DNA from: Deltaproteobacteria bacterium
GTDB lineage: Bacteria > Desulfobacterota > Desulfomonilia > UBA1062
DNA: 64,000 bases
Direction of reading: 5' to 3'
Assembly (NCBI GenBank): GCA_018436855.1
Contig: JAHDKO010000079.1
Location: 62,001 to 126,000, forward strand
The notes under the pieces are model-generated. The model had not been told where the DNA came from. It did not search any database and saw only the letters and a list, made by a program, of their open reading frames with translations. Positions within the stretch are counted from its first letter, which is position 1. The number at the start of each line of letters is the position of its first letter. The position numbers and the translations under genes are program-made. Below, in pieces: positions 8,174 through 16,266 of this stretch.

Positions 8174-9630
8174 CCCTTGCCTCCCTCCGCGCGCTGCGGC
8201 CTGGACGAGGGTGCATCGCCGGCTGCGACCCGCCCGGCATATCTTTTCCATTCGAGAATACCGCTTATGGATGCAATGGCGTCCTGCGGGGTGTTGTACA
8301 CGGCGAGACCGGCCTTGCGGAACAGCTCGGTGATCCGGATGCGGACCTTTTCGACGTCGACCATGTTCTCCGTAAACCCGGAAAGGATGGGTACCACGGG
8401 CTTGTTCGTCTTCCGGAACGCCTCCACGATGGCATGGGGGCCGCTTTCCACCTGATCGCTCTGGAACGAGGTGATGAAATCGAGGGAAAAGTAGGGGATG
8501 ATGACGTCGATGGCTTTATCCTGAGCCATTGCCTCGATGGTGTATCCCATGATGGTGAAATCAAAGCCGTAGAAGCCCAGATCGACGGGGTTGGCGGTGC
8601 TCGTGTTCACGTTGCTGATCTTCAGCCCGATCTTCTCCTGAACCCGGCTCTCGAGCTCCGGGAGAACGAGCCCGTGCCGGGCGGCGAAATCCGTAAAGAG
8701 CACCGAGGTCCCCCCGCCTGCGCCCAGGAAGCCGAGCCGGTTTCCGCCGGGCACCCGATGGGCCACGGCCATCATGGTCAGATCGACCATGTGCTCGAAA
8801 TTATTCGCCTCGATGCAGCCGTACTGCCGCATGACCGCAGACCACAGGTCCTGGCGTGCGGCCATGGCCCCGGTGTGGGATGCGGCCGCGCGGGCCCCCT
8901 GCTCGGTGGACCCCCCTTTCAGGATGACAACAGGCTTGCGGGCGGTCGTCTTCCGGAGGACCTCCAGGAACCGGCCCATATCCTTGATGTCTTCGATATA
9001 GGCGGCCACCACACCGATGGTGTCGTCGTGCGCGAAGTATTCGAGATAGTCTTCCACCCTCAGGTCGATCTGATTGCCGTAGGACACCACCTTGTTCAGC
9101 TCCAGATAGCGCGAGTGTGCCATGCGCATGAAGTTGTGGGTCATGCCCCCCGACTGTCCCAGGAATGCGACGTTTCCCACGCCTTTCATGGGGCTTTTGG
9201 GCAGGTCGCAGGTTATTCCGGACTGCGTGCAGTGGATCCCGATGCAGTTGGGGCCGATGATCCTGGTTCCGCCCTTGCGGGCCGACTCGAGCATGTCCTC
9301 TTCGAGCTTCCGGTTGCCGACCTCGGAGAATCCGGAGGTGAAGAAATGGAGGAACGTGACCTTGTTCCGGGCTGCGCTCTCCACGGTCTCGAGCGCGAGC
9401 TTGGCGGGAACGGATGCAATGGCCAGATCCACGGGCTCGGGAATATCGTCGAGCGAGGCATAGACCTTTGCCCCGGCGATGTCCTGGTATTTCGGGTTTA
9501 CCGGATAGAGCCTGCCCGTGTATCCGGCGAGCTGAATGACCTGATAATAGGGGAGCTTCCCTCCCCCCAGATGGGGAGATGCCCCGATCACCGCAATCGT
9601 GCGTGGAAAAAAAAGCCTCGTAAGATCCAT
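8170..9630 (-). CDS. Acyl-CoA synthetase (NDP-forming), alpha-type subunit
   Basis: A 486-residue protein of the succinyl-CoA-synthetase-like superfamily. It begins with a CoA-binding Rossmann domain (TIAVIGAS at residues 11-18), followed by two ligase-CoA domains. GPNCIG is at 126-131, and the predicted phosphohistidine is His252 in SHTGA. NDP-forming acyl-CoA synthetases interconvert acyl-CoA with the acid and ATP or GTP, usually needing an ATP-grasp beta chain. No beta chain is adjacent or elsewhere in the window, so the partner must be encoded elsewhere. It is translationally coupled to the downstream panE-like gene. Confidence 0.8.
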   Translation of the reverse strand: MDLTRLFFPRTIAVIGASPHLGGGKLPYYQVIQLAGYTGRLYPVNPKYQDIAGAKVYASLDDIPEPVDLAIASVPAKLALETVESAARNKVTFLHFFTSGFSEVGNRKLEEDMLESARKGGTRIIGPNCIGIHCTQSGITCDLPKSPMKGVGNVAFLGQSGGMTHNFMRMAHSRYLELNKVVSYGNQIDLRVEDYLEYFAHDDTIGVVAAYIEDIKDMGRFLEVLRKTTARKPVVILKGGSTEQGARAAASHTGAMAARQDLWSAVMRQYGCIEANNFEHMVDLTMMAVAHRVPGGNRLGFLGAGGGTSVLFTDFAARHGLVLPELESRVQEKIGLKISNVNTSTANPVDLGFYGFDFTIMGYTIEAMAQDKAIDVIIPYFSLDFITSFQSDQVESGPHAIVEAFRKTNKPVVPILSGFTENMVDVEKVRIRITELFRKAGLAVYNTPQDAIASISGILEWKRYAGRVAAGDAPSSRPQRAEGGKG

Positions 9631-9864
9631 GCGAACCCCCGGTCTTCAATACACAGAGTGTGTTATTATGTTATCATAAGACAAGCAAGTTACCAAGATA
9701 TTTTCCTTGTTCCATCAGTGATTTGCATACCGAACCTTCCGAAAGACAGATACAGGACACCGGGAATCAGGGCAAGGAATTTTTTGCCCCGATCTAGAGG
9801 CAAAAAGGCACGCGGAGAAAAGAATGGCTTGAAACTTGGCCGATTTCTGACTAGATCTGTGCAG
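9631..9864. other. AT-richer divergent intergenic region
   Basis: This spacer separates the minus-strand acyl-CoA synthetase gene from the plus-strand methionine synthase genes. It contains a short hairpin, GGGCAA (9770-9775) with TTGCCC (9784-9789), and an ACAC-AGA-GTGT dyad near 9650. I saw no cobalamin or SAM riboswitch. Confidence 0.5.
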
Positions 9865-10518
9865 ATGGTGAGAGATCCGGTTTTTTTCCACGCCATCCAT
9901 CTGGACATGCCCGTCGAAGCGGTCTATCGCCGCCTGGGCTACCGCAGGGCGCACACGCAGCTCGGGTCCGGGCAGCGGCGGGAGATGGAGGCTGTTCTGG
10001 AAGATGCCGCCGGTATGATCGAGCTCAAGGGCTCCGCCCTCATCCTCCCGGCGGACGTGGGCACGGACGGTGAGATCGCGCTGGAAACAGGGGACGTGCT
10101 CAGGAGCCAGGGGCTTGCCCGGATGCTTTCCGCGTCCCGCAAGGTCCTCCTCATGGGGGCGACGGCCGGCAACCGGATCATGGACGAGATCAGCTCGTGC
10201 TCAGCGGGAGGAAATCTTGCCCGGGCCGTGGTGCTCGATGCGGCGGCGAGCGAGATGACCGACAGCGCGCTGGACTGGATATCCGCCTTGATCGGTCAGC
10301 AGGTGAGGCGTGAGGGCCTGGAGGTGACTCCCAGGCGCTTCTCCGCAGGGTACGGGGATTTCGATCTGGAGAATCAGAGGGTCATGTACGAACGGCTGAG
10401 GCTGGGTGAAATCGGCGTGAGCATAACCGATGCATGCATTCTTCTGCCTGAAAAATCCGTGACAGCGATTGCAGGGATCAGGAAGGCGAAGCGGGAAGAC
10501 GGAGGCAAGGGCCAGTGA
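9865..10518 (+). CDS. Stand-alone methionine synthase reactivation (B12 activation) domain protein
   Basis: A 217-residue protein similar to the C-terminal AdoMet-binding activation domain of MetH. The diagnostic segment RRFSAGYGDF at about residues 157-166 corresponds to the R-x-S-P-G-Y-G AdoMet-binding motif. In MetH this domain reductively methylates oxidised cob(II)alamin back to methylcobalamin. Here it is a separate gene, and its stop overlaps the start of the next gene (GTGA, 10515-10518), which encodes the rest of MetH without this domain. The two products probably form one split enzyme. The ATG at 9865 has only a weak ribosome site; a TTG at 9829 with GGAGA upstream is an alternative start. 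Confidence 0.75.
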   Translation: MVRDPVFFHAIHLDMPVEAVYRRLGYRRAHTQLGSGQRREMEAVLEDAAGMIELKGSALILPADVGTDGEIALETGDVLRSQGLARMLSASRKVLLMGATAGNRIMDEISSCSAGGNLARAVVLDAAASEMTDSALDWISALIGQQVRREGLEVTPRRFSAGYGDFDLENQRVMYERLRLGEIGVSITDACILLPEKSVTAIAGIRKAKREDGGKGQ

Positions 10519-12953
10519 AAAACACAAAGAGAATCGAGGCAACGGCGGCGGCGAGGCTCGTGATCCTGGACGGGGCGACCGGGACCCAGCTGCAGGCCAG
10601 AGGGATGCCCGGCGGTGCCTGCCCGGAGCTGTGGTGCCTGCAGAACCCGGAGAGCATCAAGGCAGTGCACCGGGACTACCGGGAGGCCGGGGCGGATATC
10701 GTCTACGCGGCCACCTTCGGGGCAAACCGTTACAAGCTCGCCCAGTACGGGGCCGGGGAGGATGTTTATCAAATCAACAGGGACCTGGCCCGGCTGGCCC
10801 GGCAGGCGGCGGGAGAGACCTGCCTCGTGGCCGGGGATATCGGATCCACGGGGAGATTCGTGGAGCCCTTCGGGGACCTCGGCTTCGAGGAGGCGGTAGC
10901 CGCGTACAAGGAACAGGTCCGCGGCCTTCTGGAAGGAGGGGTTGACCTCCTGGTGATCGAGACCATGGTCGATATCCAGGAGGCCCGGGCCGCGCTGATC
11001 GCGGTTCGGGAGCTGACCGACGCCTACACCATGGTCACCATGACCTATGAGCCGGCCGGCCGGACCCTGAACGGCACGGACCCGGTCTCGGCCCTCGTTA
11101 CGCTCCAGGCCCTGGGGGCCGATGCGGTGGGGTGCAACTGCTCCACGGGCCCTGAAGGGATGATCCCGCTGGTCAGGGCCATGGCGCCGTACGCGAAGGT
11201 CCCCCTGGTGGCCAAGCCCAATGCGGGACTGCCGGTCCTTCGCGGGGGCGAAACCTTCTTTCCCATGTCCGCCGAGGAGTTTGCGGGGTTTGCCGAAGAG
11301 TTCGCATCAGCGGGTGTGAAGTTTCTGGGAGGGTGTTGCGGCACCACCCCGGAACATATCCGCATGCTCCATGCAAGGGCCCGGGGCCTGAAGCCCGGGG
11401 AAATACGAGAGCGCGTGCCCGCAGTGTTGAGCTCCGCACGCAGATCCGTGTGCCTGGACCGTCAAGGCCCGCTTCTTATCATCGGGGAGCGCATCAACCC
11501 CACCGGCAAGAAAGACCTCCAGGAAGAACTGCTCACGGGCCGGATGACCCTGGTCAAGAAATTCGCCCAGGAGCAGGTCAGAAGAGGGGCTGCGCTGCTG
11601 GACGTGAACGTGGGCATGCCCGGGATCGACGAGGCGCTTACCCTCAGGGAGGTGGTCAAGACGCTGGCGGTATCAACCGATGCCCCGGTCTGCATCGACT
11701 CCTCGGTGCCCGAGGCCATCGAGAATGCGCTGCGGATCTACCCCGGCCGGGCGCTCATCAATTCCATCTCCGGCGAGGAGCACAAGCTCGAGAAGCTCCT
11801 GGAGACCGCGGCCCGCTATGGGGCCATGTTCATCCTCCTTCCCCTGACCGGGAAGAAGCTTCCCCGGAGCGCCTCGGAGCGGCAGAAGATCGTCCGCGAC
11901 ATCCATGCACGGACTCAAGGCTACGGGTTCACGAAAGACGACATCGTGGTGGACGCACTCACCCTGGCGGTATCGGCCGATCCCGGCGCGGCAATGGAAA
12001 CGCTGGCCACCCTCAGATGGTGCTCGGAAGAATTCGGCGTGCACACCGTCCTGGGGCTGTCCAACGTATCCTTCGGACTGCCGGAGCGAAGGTGGATCAA
12101 TTCGGCTTTTCTGGCCATGGCGTCATCCTGCGGGCTCAGCCTGGCGATCGCCAACCCCATGGGCGAAGAGTTCATGCAGATCAAGCGGGCGTCCGACGTG
12201 CTCATGAACCGTGATCTCCAGGCCAGGGAGTACATCGCGCACGCTTCCAACCCGGAGGAAAGGGGCGGGGGAGCGGCCCGCCCGGAGGGATCCTCCCGGG
12301 AGCAGGAGAAAGACCGGTCGCACGGGCAGCGGGTATACGACGCCGTGATCGACGGGTCCCGGGGAGAGATCAGAGACCTGATCGACAAGGCAGTGGCGGG
12401 AGGCGTCTCTCCCCAGCAGCTCGTCAATGAGGCCATGGTGCCCGCCATCCAGGAGGTGGGGGCGCTCTACGAGAAGAAGGTCTACTTCCTGCCCCAGCTC
12501 ATCGCGAGCGCAGAGGCCATGAAGGAAGGGTTCGAACATCTCCAGCCGCTGCTCGAGGCCGCGGACGCATGCCCGAAAGAAAGGGGCACCGTGATCCTGG
12601 CGACCGTCAAGGACGACATCCACGACATCGGCAAAAACATCGTCTCGCTCATGCTGAAGAACTACGGGTATCAGGTGATCGACCTGGGCAAGGACGTCCC
12701 GGACCGGGAGATCATCGACGCCGTCATCCGCCACAAACCCCAGGTTGTGGGCCTCTCGGCGCTCATGACCACGACCATGGTGCGCATGAAGGACGTCATC
12801 AGACAGGCCCGCGAAGCCGGGCTCTCGTGCCCCTTCCTGGTGGGCGGGGCCGTGGTGACGAAGGCCTATGCGGATTCCATCAACGCCCACTATGCAAAGG
12901 ACGGCGTGGAGGCGGTCAGGGTGGTTCAGTCCCTCACCGGGCAAGGGGGTTAG
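10515..12953 (+). CDS. metH: Cobalamin-dependent methionine synthase lacking the reactivation domain
   Basis: An 812-residue protein carrying three of the four MetH modules. The homocysteine-binding barrel starts with ILDGATGTQLQ, with zinc cysteines in GCNCSTG (about 206-208) and GGCCGTTPEH (about 273). The methyltetrahydrofolate barrel contains INPTGKKD at about residue 326. The cobalamin-binding cap and Rossmann pair carry the axial-ligand motif DIHDIGKN at about 700. It transfers a methyl group from methyltetrahydrofolate through cobalamin to homocysteine. The usual C-terminal activation module is absent but supplied by the GTGA-coupled gene upstream. The GTG start is fixed by that overlap. 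It ends nine bases from the convergent TlpA gene. Confidence 0.92.
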   Translation: MKNTKRIEATAAARLVILDGATGTQLQARGMPGGACPELWCLQNPESIKAVHRDYREAGADIVYAATFGANRYKLAQYGAGEDVYQINRDLARLARQAAGETCLVAGDIGSTGRFVEPFGDLGFEEAVAAYKEQVRGLLEGGVDLLVIETMVDIQEARAALIAVRELTDAYTMVTMTYEPAGRTLNGTDPVSALVTLQALGADAVGCNCSTGPEGMIPLVRAMAPYAKVPLVAKPNAGLPVLRGGETFFPMSAEEFAGFAEEFASAGVKFLGGCCGTTPEHIRMLHARARGLKPGEIRERVPAVLSSARRSVCLDRQGPLLIIGERINPTGKKDLQEELLTGRMTLVKKFAQEQVRRGAALLDVNVGMPGIDEALTLREVVKTLAVSTDAPVCIDSSVPEAIENALRIYPGRALINSISGEEHKLEKLLETAARYGAMFILLPLTGKKLPRSASERQKIVRDIHARTQGYGFTKDDIVVDALTLAVSADPGAAMETLATLRWCSEEFGVHTVLGLSNVSFGLPERRWINSAFLAMASSCGLSLAIANPMGEEFMQIKRASDVLMNRDLQAREYIAHASNPEERGGGAARPEGSSREQEKDRSHGQRVYDAVIDGSRGEIRDLIDKAVAGGVSPQQLVNEAMVPAIQEVGALYEKKVYFLPQLIASAEAMKEGFEHLQPLLEAADACPKERGTVILATVKDDIHDIGKNIVSLMLKNYGYQVIDLGKDVPDREIIDAVIRHKPQVVGLSALMTTTMVRMKDVIRQAREAGLSCPFLVGGAVVTKAYADSINAHYAKDGVEAVRVVQSLTGQGG

Positions 12954-12962
12954 AAAAAGGGG

Positions 12963-13478
12963 CTAGCCCTGCCCGAGCAGCCCGGCCACGACCTTTTCCA
13001 CGTCCTCGCACATCCAGCATACGATGGACCCGTCAGGTGCAATGACCACCTTGGTGGGCACACCCCTGACCCCGTAGCGGGAGGAGGCGAACCCCTCGGT
13101 GTCCAGCAGCACCGGATAGGGAAGCTCGTACTTCTCGGCAAAGGACGAAACCTTGTCCCGGCTCTCCTGGATGTAAACGGAGAGGATCTCGAAATTCCGG
13201 CCCTTGTAGCGGGCGTACAACTTCTTGAGATCCGGGATATCCTTTTTGCAGTAGGGGCACCAGGTCGTGGTGAAGTTCACCAGCACCACCTTGCCCCGGT
13301 AGTCTTCGAGGTGGAAGGTCTTCCCGGAGAGGTCCTGGAGGCTGAACCCGGGCGCCTGGCCCAGGTTGGCTGCGGTTGCCCCGGCCTTCTCCCGGGAGGT
13401 CGTGCCCTCGTCGCAGGAGGCGATGGGGAGAAACGCGACGAGCAGCAGCACGGAACAAACCAGTATTCTTCGTATCAT
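12963..13478 (-). CDS. TlpA/ResA-family thioredoxin-like lipoprotein
   Basis: A 171-residue exported thiol-disulfide oxidoreductase. A hydrophobic signal ends in a lipobox-like IASC with the lipid-modified cysteine at residue 22, so it is likely anchored facing the periplasm. The thioredoxin fold carries WCPYC (Cys74, Cys77) and the cis-proline region GVRGVPTKVVI. Such proteins reduce periplasmic disulfides with electrons passed through a CcdA-type membrane protein, which is the next gene upstream. A second CxxC (CWMC, residues 154-157) near the C-terminus is unusual for the family. The ATG at 13478 is chosen because it opens the signal peptide; the longer frame upstream lies inside ccdA. Confidence 0.85.
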   Translation of the reverse strand: MIRRILVCSVLLLVAFLPIASCDEGTTSREKAGATAANLGQAPGFSLQDLSGKTFHLEDYRGKVVLVNFTTTWCPYCKKDIPDLKKLYARYKGRNFEILSVYIQESRDKVSSFAEKYELPYPVLLDTEGFASSRYGVRGVPTKVVIAPDGSIVCWMCEDVEKVVAGLLGQG

Positions 13479-13495
13479 GGATACACTCCTGTTTT

Positions 13496-14203
13496 TTAGA
13501 TCATGAGCTGTCCTGCGGTGATCAGAAAATACTCGCCCAGGGCGATCAGCGCCCAGCCGAAGGCCTTCTGGATGACCACCATCCACCCTCCCGCCCGGGG
13601 AAGGTTGGCGAGAAGCCCGGTGAACGTCCCCAGGACGATCAGGAGCGTTCCCATGCCGAAGGCGAAGACAAACAGCAGGCTGGTGCCGAAGATCGGGTTC
13701 TGCTGCGCTGCCACATAGCTCAGGAGCACCCCGAGAACCGGGGCCGAGCACGGCCCAAGGACAAGGCCCACAGTCGCGCCCAGGACGAAGGCGCCCAGAA
13801 AGCCGCTCCCAGGCCGTGCCGATCGCCGGGTGAGAAACCCGGGCATCGGCAGGGTGAACACCCCGAGCATGGAAAGGCCCATCAGGATGCTGATGTTCGC
13901 CACCACGAGATACGTCCAGGGGCTGGTCTGGATCTGCCCGAAGAGCTGGCCGGTCACGGCAGCAACATATCCCAGGATCGTGTAGGTAAAGGATGTCCCC
14001 AGGACGTAGAACAGCGAGAGCACGAAACCCCTGGCCCTGGAGCCCGCGCTCTGGGACGCGATATATGCCACGGTCACCGGGATCACCGGATAGATGCAGG
14101 GCGTGAAGCTCACCAGCACACCGGCGGCATAGGCGACCACATACGCCATGGGAGACGTACCGGAAAGATATGTCTGGAAGCTCGCCAGGATATCCCCGTT
14201 CAT
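13496..14203 (-). CDS. ccdA: CcdA/DsbD-type transmembrane thiol electron carrier
   Basis: A 235-residue protein with about six transmembrane helices. The two redox cysteines sit in the conserved membrane motifs FTPCIYP (Cys36) and LGPCSAP (Cys152), which form the transmembrane disulfide of CcdA and DsbD-beta. It moves reducing equivalents from cytoplasmic thioredoxin to periplasmic partners. Its start overlaps the stop of the thioredoxin gene (ATGA, 14200-14203), and the TlpA lipoprotein follows after a 17-base gap. The three genes together reproduce DsbD as separate chains. Confidence 0.9.
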   Translation of the reverse strand: MNGDILASFQTYLSGTSPMAYVVAYAAGVLVSFTPCIYPVIPVTVAYIASQSAGSRARGFVLSLFYVLGTSFTYTILGYVAAVTGQLFGQIQTSPWTYLVVANISILMGLSMLGVFTLPMPGFLTRRSARPGSGFLGAFVLGATVGLVLGPCSAPVLGVLLSYVAAQQNPIFGTSLLFVFAFGMGTLLIVLGTFTGLLANLPRAGGWMVVIQKAFGWALIALGEYFLITAGQLMI

Positions 14204-14508
14204 AGGTGGCCTTCCAGGGCCTTCGCCACTGCCGCCTCCGAAAGGGAGCCCTGAAGGCGCTCCACTTCATGTCCGCCCCTGAAGATGATCACGGCGGGCA
14301 CGCTGAACACCTGCATCCGTGAAGGGATCGAGGGGCTGGTGCTGATGTCGCATATCCCCAGGCAGAACCGGCCTTCGCTCTTGCGCGAGAGCCCTTCGAG
14401 GGAAGACGATATCTTTTTGCACGACGTGCACCAGGGGGAGGAAAAAATCAGCACCGACACCTGATGCCGTAAAAATTCAGCAAAATTTGTTTCATCGATC
14501 TCTTTCAA
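14200..14508 (-). CDS. Small thioredoxin-like protein (cytoplasmic electron donor)
   Basis: A 102-residue thioredoxin fold without a signal peptide. The active site is WCTSC (Cys27, Cys30) and the cis-proline is in FSVPAVIIFRGG. It is first in a three-gene operon with ccdA and the TlpA lipoprotein, and probably hands electrons to the membrane carrier. The ordinary thioredoxin WCGPC is replaced by WCTSC, so its redox potential and partners may differ from general thioredoxin. Confidence 0.8.
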   Translation of the reverse strand: MKEIDETNFAEFLRHQVSVLIFSSPWCTSCKKISSSLEGLSRKSEGRFCLGICDISTSPSIPSRMQVFSVPAVIIFRGGHEVERLQGSLSEAAVAKALEGHL

Positions 14509-14711
14509 AGTACCACCCCCAACCGTATATTGATTATCATAAGGGATTCGGGCTCAATTTGCCATGCGGTTTTTTAAGAGGAATACTGCCGCCTAAGGCA
14601 GAGGCTGGAGAGAAAACAGGAGGATCTTGGGGGGGGTTAAAAGGGAGAAATCATCATACACTGGGCCCATACAGGGTTCTAGAGAGAAAGAACAATGGAG
14701 AGGAGAGCGTT

Positions 14712-15227
14712 ATGAAGATTCTGGTTACCTACTACACGAAGACCGGCAATACGAAAAAGGTTGCAGAGAGTATCTATCAGGCCTTGGACAAGAATGACAA
14801 GGAGCTGAAATCCATGAAGGAGGTCGAGGGCATAGAGGGCTATGATCTCATTTTCTGCGGGTTTCCCGTTCACGCTCACAGTGTGCCCGTTTTCGCGCAG
14901 AACTTTCTGAAAAAGATTCCGCCCTCGGCCAAGGTCGCCCTGTTTTCCACCCATGGTGCCCAGAGAGAAGGGCAGATGCCCAAAGAGGCCATTCGCAATG
15001 CCATCGGCCTGGTCAAGGGCGAGGTCCTCGGGTCGTTCACCTGCAGGGGAGAGGTCGAGCAGGAGGTCATCGACGATCTGGTGAACAGGCCTGAGCACCG
15101 GGCTTGGGCCATGGAGGCGGGCTCGGCCCAGTCGCATCCGGACAGCGCGGACCTGGAAGATGCCCAGTTTTTTGCAAAGAACATTGTCAGAAAGGCGGTA
15201 AGCTTCAACGACTTCGCCAGGAAATGA
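14712..15227 (+). CDS. Flavodoxin-domain protein
   Basis: A 171-residue protein that opens with MKILVTYYTKTGNT, the FMN phosphate loop of flavodoxins at residues 9-14. Typical later strands follow (YDLIFCGFPV, AKVALFSTHG). Such proteins carry single electrons or act as FMN-dependent reductases in anaerobes. The ATG at 14712 has AGGAGAG at 14701-14707. The 50 or so C-terminal residues after the flavin fold are less typical. It is next to oxidative-stress genes, consistent with a redox role, but the partner is unknown. Confidence 0.8.
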   Translation: MKILVTYYTKTGNTKKVAESIYQALDKNDKELKSMKEVEGIEGYDLIFCGFPVHAHSVPVFAQNFLKKIPPSAKVALFSTHGAQREGQMPKEAIRNAIGLVKGEVLGSFTCRGEVEQEVIDDLVNRPEHRAWAMEAGSAQSHPDSADLEDAQFFAKNIVRKAVSFNDFARK

Positions 15228-15592
15228 CCCTTACCGATATTTCGCCTGGGAGTTCACTTCCATTGCCGAAATAAGACGGGACAGGGGCTGCATATATTTC
15301 CAGGGATGGGGCAGAGAGATTTTTTGCAGGGCTCTTGACTGTCCGGCGCCAGTTGATACTAATTATTAGTTCCCTATCAGGTGCGTGATCTGCGGAAGGA
15401 TCGACTATGCTTCCTTATGGGCCAAGGCGGAATTAAGGCCTCTCCCCCCGGAAGCCGATCTTAATGAGCGGATAAGAAACTATGGATGTTTCTCCGGCAT
15501 CTGCCATGGGTGGGGCTCCAGGAACGCGGAAGAGGAATTCTTACCAAGGCTGTGAAACGAAAACAGATAAGAGAAAAAGGAGAGGAGATTGT
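15228..15592. other. Regulatory-looking intergenic region upstream of rubrerythrin
   Basis: These 365 bases contain no gene I can support. They hold TTGACT at 15335-15340, followed by the perfect dyad ACTAAT-T-ATTAGT (15358-15370), which could be a promoter with a Fur- or PerR-like operator. The AGGAGAGGAG ribosome site for rubrerythrin lies at the end. Confidence 0.5.
15335..15370 (+). promoter_or_regulatory. Candidate promoter and operator dyad upstream of rubrerythrin
   Basis: TTGACT (15335-15340) precedes the perfect 13-base inverted repeat ACTAATTATTAGT (15358-15370), which overlaps the expected -10 position. A metal- or peroxide-responsive repressor of the Fur family would fit, given the rubrerythrin downstream, but the regulator is not identified. 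Confidence 0.4.
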
Positions 15593-16168
15593 ATGGGAAA
15601 ATTGACGGGAACCCGGACAGAGAAAAACCTGCTCGCATCGTTCGCGGGCGAGTCCCAGGCTCGCAACCGCTACACCTACTTTGCAAGTCAGGCCCGCAAG
15701 GAAGGCTATGTCCAGATCGCAGACATCTTCGAGGAGACCGCGAGCCAGGAAAAGGAGCATGCAAAACGGTTCTTCAAGTTTCTCGAAGGGGGAGAGGTCG
15801 AGGTCCGGGCAAGCTTTCCTGCCGGGATCATCGGCACCACGCTGGAGAATCTGAAAGAAGCGGCTGCAGGAGAGAATTACGAGCACTCCACCATGTATCC
15901 GGGGTTTGCCCAGGTGGCCCGCGAGGAAGGCTTCGAGGCCATCGCCCGGGTGTGGGAGGCGGTGTCCGTGGCGGAAAAGCAGCACGAGAAGCGCTATCGG
16001 GATCTGGCTGCAAACATCGAGGCAGGCCGGGTTTTTGCGAGAGACGCCGAGGTGGTGTGGAGATGCCGGAACTGCGGGTATCTCCACATGGGCAACGAAG
16101 CGCCCGCAGCCTGTGCCGCGTGCGCTCACCCCAGAGACCACTTCGAGCTGCTGGGTGAAAACTGGTAA
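15593..16168 (+). CDS. rbr: Rubrerythrin
   Basis: A 191-residue rubrerythrin with an N-terminal ferritin-like four-helix domain carrying the diiron glutamates (for example Glu20, the EETASQEKEH stretch at about 48-57, and VAEKQHEKR near 127). The C-terminal rubredoxin domain binds one iron through Cys158, Cys161, Cys174 and Cys177. It reduces hydrogen peroxide to water in the cytoplasm of anaerobes using electrons from rubredoxin or other carriers. The ATG at 15593 has a strong AGGAGAGGAG site. A hairpin with flanking A and T runs begins at its stop codon. Neighbouring redox genes support an oxidative-defence island. Confidence 0.95.
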   Translation: MGKLTGTRTEKNLLASFAGESQARNRYTYFASQARKEGYVQIADIFEETASQEKEHAKRFFKFLEGGEVEVRASFPAGIIGTTLENLKEAAAGENYEHSTMYPGFAQVAREEGFEAIARVWEAVSVAEKQHEKRYRDLAANIEAGRVFARDAEVVWRCRNCGYLHMGNEAPAACAACAHPRDHFELLGENW

Positions 16169-16186
16169 AAAAGCGGCGGCTTTTTT
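16167..16186 (+). terminator. Rho-independent terminator after rubrerythrin
   Basis: AAAAAGC (16168-16174), loop GGCG, GCTTTTT (16179-16185) forms a seven-pair hairpin ending in a T run. It starts inside the rubrerythrin stop codon. Confidence 0.65.
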
Positions 16187-16195
16187 GGCCGGGAT

Positions 16196-16227
16196 ATTCC
16201 CTGGGGCATGACGGATCCCCAGGGAAT
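16196..16227. repeat. Perfect 11-bp inverted repeat upstream of the thioredoxin-fold gene
   Basis: ATTCCCTGGGG (16196-16206) is exactly complementary to CCCCAGGGAAT (16217-16227) around a 10-base loop. There is no T run, so it is either an operator, a leader hairpin or a second terminator-like element. Confidence 0.6.
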
Positions 16228-16266
16228 GTATCGCGTTTATGGCCGGAAGCAAAAAGGAGGTGCGCT

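Noticed and set aside
8434-9864. Open frame continuous with the reactivation protein, covering the acyl-CoA synthetase gene on the other strand
   Set aside because: It is antisense to a well-supported gene; the MetH-type domain begins only at about 9865.
9631-9864. Possible cobalamin or SAM riboswitch before the split metH
   Set aside because: I could not find the conserved cobalamin box or a SAM switch core in this leader.
13376-14254. 292-codon plus-strand frame across ccdA and tlpA
   Set aside because: It is rich in His, Pro, Gly and Arg and antisense to a clear membrane protein gene.
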